64,000 bases of DNA from Malurus cyaneus samueli (lineage: Eukaryota; Chordata; Aves; Passeriformes; Maluridae). Shown in pieces: positions 12,501 to 24,300 of this stretch. The notes beneath the pieces are model-generated. The model worked only from the letters and a program-made list of their open reading frames with translations, searched no databases and had not been told where the DNA came from. Location: positions 49,600,050-49,664,049 of the forward strand of contig CM019237.1 in the NCBI GenBank assembly GCA_009741485.1. The letters run 5' to 3'. The translations under genes were made by a program, and so were the position numbers. Position 1 is the stretch's first letter. Each line of letters opens with the position of its first letter.

Positions 12501-15500
12501 GCTCCTATTAGACTTGTGAGCTATGTCTTTATTCCACCTGAAACAAAAGCTGGAGTTGTCCTGTTGTTTTTTGAAACTTTGTGATGCTGGGTCTCACAGC
12601 ACCTGATGCAATCTAGATGTGTTTAAAGAGTGTCTTCCAAAATCCCTGATTCCTCCATACTGGGGATGAAATAGAGTGGGTCCTGTAAATACTGGTCAGT
12701 GCAGAAATTCATCAGCCACTGTGGGCATTTCCAGGCTACTAAAGAGCCTTGTGTGATGCAGTGACACAATGATCCCATGGCTCAGTGTAAATTCAGGAAT
12801 GAAGCAATAAACCCATGCAGCAAAGCCTTTATTGTGTTTGCCAGCTTTTGTTCCTCAGCCTTGCCCTGCTACTGAAGTCAGGGTCTGGGAAAGTGGTTCT
12901 GCTTCACTGGAGGTCCAAAGGAAAACCCCTTTCCACAAATATTCCTCTCTCCAGGCCACACACCTACAGTTCAAAGGGTTTATCACAGGCTGTGGGGGAA
13001 GAGTTGTGGGAGAGCCCTGCTTACACTGCTGGCAAAACATCACTGGAATTAGTCTGGATTTTCACTCAGTGAACGTATGTGAAGAACTATAAAATAGTGC
13101 TGTATGTTTTTGTGGGAGATAAATATAATCTGAAAAAGAAAGATATGTCATAAGTATAAATCCTGCTATTTTATGCTAATTTGACTGTATTTTGTTTCCT
13201 TGATTTTGAAGACATACCATTCTACTGTGGTATTCCATGGGAATTTCTCAGTGTGTAAAATAGTGTGAAGTTGTTAATGCATATGTATTTAAAATATAAC
13301 TGGAGGGAGGGGATTGGGAAGCCTTTACTCTTCATTTAGAAATGGATTCATTTTACTCTAATTTGTCAGTGTCATGAAATTTGTATCCCCCTTTCAGTGG
13401 GACAGTTTTTGACACTGCTCTTCAAGCTACCAGTACATTCTTGTACCCTCCTTGTTTGATAATCACTAAATGGTTTCAGTTGGAAGGGACCTTAAATACC
13501 ATTTGGTTCCAATGCTCCTGCCAGGGAGGGGACCAACCCTGCCATGGGCAGGGACACCTTCCTCTGTCCCAGGCTGCTCAGAGCCTCGTCCAGACTGGGC
13601 TTGAACACTTCTGGGGTGGGGCAGCCACAGCTTCTCTGGACAACCCATGCATGTCTGGTAATTTTTTACCTTAAAAGTCTATTATACTGGAAGTTCCCAA
13701 TTTTCATGGTGAGAAAAAGTGTGCCTGTGGTAGATATGTGGTATGCAGCTGTCACATTTATGTATTTTGTTAAAGGAGAGGTGCTCACTGTGTTGTTATT
13801 GAGAATATTAATTGCTAATATCATTTAGGTCCAAGGATTTTCAGGAACACCCCCCCAGAATATGCATGTAGAGAAAAAATATTATAAAGTACTGGATTAA
13901 ATTCCAGCAGCTTGCACCTGTCAATAAGCAGCATCAGAACTTCACAGGGTGGTGCAAGCTCACCCTGTGCACCAAAGTAATAAGATTAATTTTGTGTTGC
14001 TGTGCAAAGACTTGGGCCAAATCTTGCAGGGAAAAAAAAGGAAAGAAAGAATTGCTTCAGTCTGAACTTTTGTTCCTCAGGAAGCTAAAGAAGCTCTTCA
14101 GGAAGCTGAAGGATGAAAGATCTGAACCAAAGGAAATGGACTCCAACCAATCAAAGGCCCCTCAGCAATGGGATCTTGACTACATCTTGGAACCTTTCAC
14201 TGGGCTGACTCCAGAATACATGGAAATGAGTAAGTGTTCTGACTTTCCTTTTCTGCACTAACTGTGGCCTTACATATGATTGAATGTTAGAAATTGTCAT
14301 GAGAAAGGGAGAAAAATACCCAACACTTGTAGTTTGTAAGAATTCTGTGCAAGCCAGCTGGGCTGTGATACTGCCATAGTGCCAACAGAGCAATAATGAT
14401 GGATCCCAATATCTGTTAATACTTTTGCTGTCAGATTCCAGTGTTCCCGGTGAAAAAAATGCACAGAAACCATTTGGCCACAGAATCAATAGCTATGGCT
14501 GGAAAGAAACTGTGGAGATCATCTGGTCTAACCTCCTGCTCCAAGCAGAGTCAGTCAGAGGATGTTGCTCAGAGGCTTGTCCAGTTGACTTTCGAATATT
14601 TCCAGGGATGGAGACTCTACACCCTCTCTGTGTAACCTTTTCCAGCATTTAATCACCCTTACACCAAGGACTTTTTAATATTTAAAATCTCCTACATTTC
14701 CATTTGTGCCCTGAACCTCTTGTCCTTTCTCTGGGCACACTGGAGAATGTTTCAGCTCTGTCTTCTCCTATCTGCCACACAGGTAAGATCCCCATAGCTT
14801 TCTTTTCCTGTGGTACAAAAATCCCAGTGCTCTCAGCTTCTGTTTGTTCTTCAGGTCCTTTGGTCCCCCAACCATCTTAGTGACTCTCCAGTGGATTCAC
14901 TGCAAAATGTCCATGTTTTTCTTCTACTGAGGAGCACAGGCCTGTCGCTGTCTCATGAGTAGATGCTGGAGAGGCAGAGGAGGAGAAAGCAGGAGGGATA
15001 TGCGTGGTGGTATAGAAAGGAGAGGAATAATCCAGGCTAACCCAAGATTTTGGACATAAAATAATTCAGGAAGAGCCACATCTTGTCAATGGGCATGATA
15101 TCTAAAACAAGACATCTGTTAAATACTGAATGTGCTAACTTCTGTTTTAACAAGTCACTATTCTCAAAACATCTGAAAGAGAATGCATTTTATAAAAAAA
15201 AAAAAAAACCAAACATTTATGGTTTATCTCTCTAGATAGAAATCATCTTGGTTTATAGATATAATTTATAATTAATTATAAATGCATATATGAAAATTTA
15301 TAGAATGGTAGATGGATGTAGATCTATAAATGTGTAAGTGTATATGAAGTGTTTTATATGATGGCAGATTTGGGGATATCTTATTAAAATGTTTATGGAT
15401 GTAAACCTCCCTCATCTCCCATTATCTCCTTCTCAATTGCTCCAACTCATCTTAGAATCTGTGTTTTAGCTTCTATTACCTTATCCCCTTCTGCTCATGA

Positions 15501-18500
15501 CAATATTTTGTTGAAAAATTATCCTTTAGGATTGATTTTTTTTTCCCATGCATTACTTCAGCCTGAGATGATTTTCTTCCCATAAACTTTAGGCAAGTTT
15601 CTTAGCAATTTTTGAAATTAAGCAATGGGGGAAAAAACACAGACATTTTTTCCCTGTAAAAATTTTTATGTTTTTTTATGCTCAGGAATAACTTTGAAAT
15701 ATCCGTGTTTTAATAACCCAAATTTCTTGGTCATCTAGCAGTATTTAAGGACAAGGACCTTTAGTTACCAATAACAAATATCTACTGGTGTCATGTTTGT
15801 CAGCACTGCTCAGGTTTGCTGTCAGTGGTCTTGATCCTGCTGTGGGAAAAGTGATGCTCCAATGAGTTTGAACATAATTTCCAAAATGTCAGATTTAAGG
15901 CCACCTACTCAGAAAGTAAGCAGGTCAGTAGCCTGTCCTTAAAAAAAGGAAAGCTACAATGGGACTTTCCTTACCCATGTTTTGACTTCAGAGTACCTCT
16001 TGGAGCTTCCATGTTTAGCCGTTTTTTAGGGATATGTTTGTTTTGTTTTAATTTAGGAGCAACTTCTAGAAATTGTCAAAATGAGTCAAATCATGGTGGA
16101 TTAATATGCTGCTTTTTTTTTTTTTAAGAAATGCAGTAGCATGGCCATAGTCTGTTAAGGTTTGGGGGTTCCTGTTCCACGGAAGTGGTCCCAGCCCCAA
16201 GCCTGCCAGAGTCTGGACAATGCTCTCAGGTGTTCTTGTGCTGTCCTGTGCAGGACCAGGAGTTGGACTTTGATGGGTCCCTTCCAACTCAGGGCATTCT
16301 ATTATTCTATTCCATGATTATGACATGTACTATCAAGGATTAAGCTATGATGTTATAAATCACTGGACACCAAGCCTGTCATTTAGATTAGTCCCTTGTG
16401 CCAAGATCAAAAGCCACAGTGAGAACCTCAGCTGCAGCCATTCAGGGGCAATTCAGGAAAAATGAATGGATGAATTATTGATCAAAACATTTATTTACAC
16501 CAGGAGGATGAGCTTCCCTAGCGGAGAAGCCTCGCAGTGTGCCCTGCCTGTGGGATTGCAGACAAATGTGCAGCAGATGAAAGGCAGGCTGCACCTCCCC
16601 AGCCCCAGTCGCTGCCCTGGGTCTGTGTCCCAGCTCTCAGCTGTCAGATCCACTGCTCAGACCACCCACGCTGGCAGGAAGCACTTAGTGCAGCTCAGCA
16701 CTGAACCTGTCAGCTGGGATTGTTGTCAAGGGCACCACGCTGCAAGGGGCAGCTCAGCAGCTTATTTACCTATTTCTTTAATTTTTAACTGGGGGCAGTG
16801 GGAGGGGAAATTATTCAGAAGGGCAGAGGAAGCTTTCTTTTGCCCCTGAATTGCTTAAAAAGGCAGGATGACTGAAATGTAAGGAGAGGTATCATATTAA
16901 GGAAAATAGATAAATCTGGCTTCTAAGAGCACCCTGTTGCCTTTCAGGTCATGTGTTTTACAAGGTCTTCTGGAGTTGTTCAGCTCTTTGAATGTTAGTA
17001 AAGGTTCTGTCAGACTGGGAGTTTTAATATGAGTTAAAATGGATTGGAGCAGTTGCTTGGTGATCCTGTTCCTCAGGATTCCTTCTTCCAGCTGTCCCTG
17101 AGCCATTACCTCTAACACCAAAACCCAAAGCAAACGTGTGTGTGCAAAGCTTCCCATTAATTTCCAGTAGGTGTCATGGGAAGGAGAAATTATACTTTCC
17201 ACTGTCTTGCTGACTTCACATTGCTGCTCCTCATCCACAAATCCATGAGTTTGCTGAGCATTCCCTCTGCCCCAAGAAGACACACAAGTACAGCTCCTTG
17301 TAATTTTGTCTTTTTTTAAGAAAGGTGGCATATTGAACCTTTGGGATAACAAGTGACATTAGAATGTTTTGGGCAATGACACTGGAGGAAACAGGTGGCT
17401 CCAGACTATTATAGTCATGGGTGTCACTGCCACAATTTTGACTGAGACAATTGGGTTGTTTTTACCCTGGATAAAAGAAAACTCTGAGGAGAACTTACAG
17501 CAGCCTTCCAGAAATTAAAGGAGATTTAAAAGAAAGATGGAGGCAAACCTTTTAGCAGGGCCTGTTGAGATAGAGTAAGAGTAATTGTTTTAAATTGAAA
17601 GACACTAGATTAAGATTAGCTATAAGAAGGATTTTTTTATAATGAGGGTTGTGAAACACTGGCACAGGTTGCTCAGAGAGATGGTGGATGTACCATCCTT
17701 GGAAATATTTAAGGTCAGGTTGAACGAAGCCCTGAGAAACAGGATCCAGTTGAAAATCCCTGCTTATTGGAGGGTTTGGACTAGATGACATTTGACTAGA
17801 TGACAAATGATTCTATGAATAATAGGGTTCACGTTTAGGTCAAAATCTTATATAATTCTTAAAAAGGAGAAAACACAAGAAGGTAAAACCTAAAGCCTAC
17901 AGATCGGGCACACTTTTATTGTTTTTAGTGGCATTTTACAGATCACAGTAGTGTAGGAAGAAGAGGCCAACATTTTACCATGGCAAACAAACTTGAAGTT
18001 TTCCTTCAGGGAAAGTTCTTGTGGGTCCTTTCTTCAGTGAATTGAACTTTGACTCTGATTTCAGCAGCAGACTGTGCTGAGCTTTTTTCTTGGGCAGGCC
18101 TTGCCTGTCAGTCGCATACCTACACAAAAATTTGATTTACACAAGTGACATTTTTGATGACTGTTTTGCTATTATTAAACAGCAGATAGCTGCATTTCTT
18201 AGTGGAGATACTCTTAAAATTCCTGTGTGATCAGAAAATTTTGCTGAAGTAATCCTGAATCAAAAATTGTCATTGTCAATGTGTGAAATTTGTCATTAGC
18301 ACTTCCTGTTTCCAAAACTGTACAAAGGCTTTTGACCCAGCTCAATTTACCATACCATGCACATTCCCCAAGTAGGTAGCATGCGCACCAATTTCTTCTT
18401 CCACATGGTAGCAAGTTTGCAACATGTGTAACTGGCCTGAAGTGATAGGGGTTGGCAAGAAATTGATGCTGAGATTAGCAATAAATATTGCTAATGAAAG

Positions 18501-20640
18501 AAACTTTACTGAATTGGCTCCAAAAGCAGCGAAATGATGCACATGAATGTCTGAAAATTATACCACTTGTATTTCCTTGAGAAGAAACTGAAATCAGCAA
18601 AAATTTTTAGATTCTTATTTCATTTGGTCTTCCCTTCTCTAGTCTGACACCTCTAGAATTCCAGGCTTCATGTGGCAATTGATAAAAAACATTTTTCCTC
18701 AAGGAGGAATAATAATAAAAGGTCTCATCTTCCTACTTTTGCTAAAAAAAAAACAGTGGCACAAGAAGGAAATTATCAGATCTAATGTCTGTAGCTACTG
18801 ACTACTATAAGGATTAATCTGAGAGGTTTGGAAGAATTTCCCCTAAAGCAGGAAAAGCCATCAAAAAGGCAATGTGTGAGGCAGAAAAAAATCACTGAAG
18901 AGAAATCTGCATATTTCTGTAATCTCTGTAATGAGGATGGTTTGGAAAATACCATTTGTGGTTGTGTGTAGGCTTGTTGCATACATTTATTACAGAATAG
19001 TTATAAATTACACCTTTTCCTTAGTTTTTCAGCCAGGCCTGGCTGTATATTGAGAAATTTCTGCTTAGGATTTGGAAAGTTGCTTAGAACAGAAGCAGTT
19101 CTTCCACTGTTTACTTCCAGTAACACATGATCCTATGACAGATACTGATAAAGAAGAAAGAGAAAAAGCAACAGAATCATAAATAAATACCTTTTCTTAA
19201 ATTAGGCTTTGGGGTAAAAGATACTCGGGCTATTCACACCACTCAGTGTGTAAATCTTGTAGAACCTGAGTGATCTCCACCACAGAAGGTTTTGTGCCGG
19301 TGACTGATTCTGTATCCCTTACACAAGAACAGCAGTCACCACCCTTCAGATCCATAATTTAAAAGCCATGATTTGTGTTCTTAATCCTAACTTGGATACC
19401 AGAATCGGAGGGACAGGATGTGTTGTTGTTGGGCTTGGGCTTGGGCTCTGCTCAGGTCCTGCATAGCTGCTGTGAAGACAGGACTTCAGAGAAGGGCTGT
19501 GATCTGAGACACTTCTTTTGATGCTGTTTTCCCTTTAGAGTTTTTGTCTCGGGGGTGAGGCTTGATGAGGTGCTGCAGATGTGGCGTCAGGTGTTGAGAT
19601 TATCAAGGGCTGGCTCTGAGCCCTTGGCCTCTTCCCCTCTCAACTCTGATAGTAAAAGGCACCACTAGTGTGTGGTTTGGGATTTTTCCTTCATCTGAAA
19701 TGGGCTCTGTGTCAATGACAGCACATCCAGGGTCCTGCTTGATGCCCCAGGAGAAGACGTTTCCCATATATTTCACTTTCCACTATACCCAGTCTCTAAG
19801 CGTTCTATTTCCCAGCTTGTGCCATGAGCCTGGGGAATGCTCATCTCCCTCATCTTCCTGGCCTGCCAGGGAAAGAGGAAAATTATGAAACAGTCTGGAT
19901 GTCCAGAGGTCCAGCTCCTGGCACAGGTCTCTTCAGCCTTTTCCTTGTACATGAACATATAAAGAGCTCTGTGTGGAGACCTTCTGTATGTAAATGTAAA
20001 TGTGAATGCAAAAAGGTATTTAAGGGCTGCCGTCAAATTTTCCAGCCAAAAAAAGGATGTCTTGGTTTCAACTGTCCTTGATGGAACAGTGTGAATGCCC
20101 TAAAAGTATTGCAAATATTTCCAGAGTGATCAAATAGGCATCCACAAAACTCCACGATGCTGAGACCAGACTCCTTCTGGGATCTGGACAGACATTCTTC
20201 TCTTTGTAATCTGTTCATATTTGTTCCCAGAAACACTGATCACACTCAACAAGTACCTGTAGAATCCTGAGGCTGTTCAAAGGCTCCTCAATTTAGTGAT
20301 CGTTTGCTACTAGTTTGTTTCACAATACCATTTAAAGTCTGGGTTTGGCTTTGGGATTACTTTTTTTTTGCCTGCTTTTTGCATCATTTACACTTTCATA
20401 AGAAGGAGTTCGCAAGGTTGAAGAGATTTCAAGATGGCCACACAAACACTTCTGGCGCAGAGTTTTCTGTGAAGACATATTTACACAATTATCCAGAAGT
20501 CCTTTGCATATCTTGAACATTTTTTCATGAACTTGAAAAAAATTAAACTGCATTTTCCCAGGCAATGAATAAAGGGACTACAAACAAGATCAAAGCAAAT
20601 CCTTGTGTGGTTTATTCTTAAAGCATTGAGAATACTTCTA

Positions 20641-20673
<33 letters not shown>

Positions 20674-21349
20674 GACGGAATCCTCCCAGCTGTATTCCTG
20701 CTAAATTCACTTAAAATAATGCATATTTTGGTGCTAAGTATTTTTTGAAGCCTTTCAGTTTTGGGGATACATTATTTTAACATCTGCTTTTATTTCCTTG
20801 TTAATTCCTTTTCCTGACTCTGAACATAAAATATTCAGGAAGGTATGATTTCAAGGATGGGAAGTTTGTATGGTTTGAAAAAGCTCCATCTTAGTGTATA
20901 CACTTTATCTCAGAGCAAAACAACGAGGATGAAAATCTAAAGGCCATATAATTGATATACAGAGATTTTACTTTCCTGTGCAAATATATTATTAGTGAGA
21001 TGAGAAAGGAGAAATATCAGAGGACTTGCAACCTGTACACAAAAACGGTGTATGTGAGAGAATGTCCTGGAGAAAACTGTTTCGAGGCTTAGTTGTAGGT
21101 TGTGACAACAGTGATGGAGGCAATTATTTTAAAGTAAAATATTGTGCTATGTACAACCCTGATTTTCACAGAAAAGTGCAATTACTCCCTCAATGGAGAC
21201 AGAATTTCTATAGGGATTTACCAAAAAAGAAGCCACAGAGAATATGGCCTCATACACACCAACAGTTTTTCGATGCTACTGTTTTGTTTTTTTTTTAATT
21301 CTGAGATGTAGCTCACAGTCAGATTTATTAGTTTAACATATATACTATG

Positions 21350-21392
<43 letters not shown>

Positions 21393-24300
21393 CACCTTTG
21401 CTAAGATTTAAAGAGGAATATTTCTAAAGTTGGAGGCCATCAGTAATGTAAGAAGAGTTGAAGGTTCTGCACAAAATCCTTGGCTCTTGCATCCACAAAG
21501 ATACATCTGTTCCTGCTTTTGACAGGCTGCCACTGAGTTTTTCAAAGAAAGCTGGGAAGAAAACGTGGCACCTTACAGATTTTCTCCTGTTGCTTGATTG
21601 TGCATCATCTTCCTTACAGGGAAAAGGACAGGGAAGAAACAGCATGGATTAATCAGCTTATTATGTATAAATGCAGAAAAGTAGACTCAGAACCCTTTGC
21701 CCTTTATTAAATTTATTATTTCCTTTGGCTTGTGCTAGCAACTTGAAGCATTATTGGAAACATTCATAAGGCATGGTGACAAACCTTGGTCTCTTCATAA
21801 CCCTACTTTGGGATATTTATTAGTGGGACAGAACTGGGAAGTGGAATTTTAGGGCATTGGCAGAACACAAAGCTCATCATCAATTTGCAGTCAGCTTCTA
21901 CCTTCAGAAGTTACCAAAAAACATTGCTTTTTTCTCTTTTATTTTCCAGTTATCCAGTTTGGCTTTGTCACACTCTTTGTTGCCTCCTTTCCTCTGGCTC
22001 CTCTCTTTGCTCTTCTGAACAACATCATTGAAGTTCGCCTTGATGCAAAGAAGTTTGTTACTGAGCTGAGGAGGCCAGACACAGTGAGAGAAAAAGATAT
22101 AGGTAAGTAATGGAAAAGCATTGGATTGAAGATAAAATAAAAATGCAGTCAGAAAAGAAGAAAAAAATGCAATCAAATGGAAGAAAATTTATGATTAATT
22201 TATGATGAATTAATAAGTTCTTTGTTTTCACTTACAGGTATTTGGTATAACATTTTGAGTTGCATTGGAAAGCTCTCAGTGATCATTAATGTAAGTGTTT
22301 GGTTGCACCAGTTTCTAACCATGATCTTGGGAGCTTATACTGTCCCTTCAATGTAATTTTAAATTGTTTATAATACATTCTTTATAATTGTTTATAATTT
22401 AGTGTCCCTTCCATAAAATGTAAAAGCAAAGTCTTATTTTCTCAATTGCTCAAACACAAACAAAATACAAGATAAGATTGCTCAAATACAAACATAAAAA
22501 CAAGATATATTATGTTTATTGTTCTATATCTACTCCTTAACTAAAATTTTCCTGTATATGCCTTAGGATAAAAAAAATCTCATGCCCTAGGAGTTTAATC
22601 CTAATAGTTTCTGGTGGGTTTTTAACCTACTGATTGTAATCTCATCTAATCATTTAATTTGAAAAAGACCTTTAAGATCATGGAATGTTGCCATAAGTAT
22701 TAAAAATATCAAAGACCTTTGTAAAGGGGAACTTGAAGGGACAACTTGTGGAGAGGTGCAATTTCTTTAAGAAAATAGCTCCCAGCACACAGCACAGCAA
22801 CACAGCCCTATAATGCTTCCAGAGGAGCCTTGTGTGGAGCCTTGTTAACTTCTGGCTAGGCGGTTTCCAGGATTTCAGGTTATTAATTTTATATATTATA
22901 TATTATATATATATATATATATTATATATAATAAAATAATCTGTGCAACCTGCACATCCCCATAATCTCACTGTCAGACACAGATTTCAGCTGTCCAGCA
23001 CTGAGCTGTGCTGGAGGAGCAAAATCTGCAGCCTCTTGTTTCTATTTGAATTACTCTACAGATTTATGGCTCCTGAGTATCTGTAAAAAGTCCCTCTTCA
23101 GGTCTCTTGAAGTCTCTTTGGGCACTGGAAGGGGGCTCTAATATCTCCCCCCAAATCCTTTCTTCCAGGCTGATCAGTCTCATTCTCTCAGCTTGTCTCC
23201 ACAGGGCTCCAGCCCTCTGATCACCTTCACAGCCTCCCCTGGACCTGCTCCAACAGGAGTCCAGAGGAGAAATCAAAAGGCTTCTTATTGATGTGGTCTA
23301 GAGACTTCTGTGACTGATTCCCTACATAATTATGCCATAATTTTATGGGGTACCAGTCTCATGAGGGTTTAATAGCAGCATGAGATCCTCCCATGTCAGA
23401 TGTGTGAATCCTGGTGGAGAGGGGAAAATGGACCTTACGTCAACAGGTTTGGTGCAACTACACCAAAATATAGTCCAAATTATACCAACTGGATATTAGG
23501 TCTCATTGTAGAGGTTTTTTTTGTTTTTTTTTTAAACTAGTGATACACCTCCTAGTGGCTCCAGGGATGGAAAAGAAATTGAGAAATGGACAGTCCATTA
23601 ATTGGCTTTGCTACTTCCCTAACTCAGCCTTGCCCTGGAGAGACAGAGCAGGTTACTTGCATTTATGTATGCAAATATTCTGTACCAATTCTGGCAATAC
23701 AACTCTCCCTTCACCACCACACTAGATTTACCTGCACATTAAAATTTCCCTGACTTAATTAACCTGGAAACATAGATTAATGATGCTGTTGTTTGGTTGG
23801 GTTTTGTTTTGTTGTTTTTTTTTTTTCTTTTTTTTTTTTTCTGTTTTTCCATCTCTCAGGCTTTTGTCATCGCTGTCACCTCTGATTTCATCCCACGCCT
23901 TATGTATCAATATGCATACAGTCAGAATGGAACCATGCATGGCTTCATCAATCACACCCTCTCATACTTCAATGTCAGTCAGCTCAAGGCTGGGACACAG
24001 CCAGAAAACTCCCTGTTTGCACAGGATGTTTCATTCTGCAGGTAAAGTACTTGTAAGAGCAGTTTGCACAGTTAAAGGAATTTCCTTGGCTCTTATGTCA
24101 GACAAAACTTTTCAAGGTGAGAATTGATAAAATTCAATTGTACAGCCACATATTCAGCAATATTTATGTACCTTTCCAAAGAGGGTTTTGAAAGTGCAGC
24201 TTTTAGAGTATTCTCACTATGTTACAAGGTCTTTAAAAAGGGGTTTCCAGTGCATTAAGAGGCAAAATAAACAGTTTAGGCAGACTTGCTCAAAAAAGTC

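Larger units (their letters stand above)
6741..14080 (+). other. ANO2: ANO2 intron (7.3 kb)
   Basis: Carries two minus-strand CR1 fragments (10203-10593 and 13464-13655), a G run at 9639-9648, a possible old fold-back repeat at 9409-9476, an inverted repeat at 7111-7160, and a perfect 9-bp hairpin at 13943-13969 near the acceptor. The rest is unannotated. Confidence 0.85.
14230..21949 (+). other. ANO2: ANO2 intron (7.7 kb)
   Basis: Largest intron in the window. Carries CR1 fragments on both strands (14478-14955 minus, 16157-16322 plus, 17553-17825 plus), a 26-T run at 20648-20673 and a TA microsatellite at about 21339-21390. No exon recognised in the remainder. Confidence 0.85.
22291..23859 (+). 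other. ANO2: ANO2 intron (1.6 kb)
   Basis: Contains a TA microsatellite (22889-22938), a minus-strand CR1 fragment (23075-23268) and, at its 3' end, a long T-rich tract (about 23801-23849). Confidence 0.85.

Noticed and set aside
16897..17352. 151-codon minus-strand open frame in an ANO2 intron
   Set aside because: It starts with TTG, has no recognisable domain and no splice partners.
20640..20800. Processed pseudogene ending in the 26-base T run (poly(A) on the minus strand)
   Set aside because: No poly(A) signal upstream of the tract on that strand and no coding-like sequence beside it.
22103..22237. The 135-bp gap between exons 6 and 7 as retained coding sequence
   Set aside because: It has a canonical GTAAGT donor and CACTTACAG acceptor, and the protein is continuous only when it is removed.
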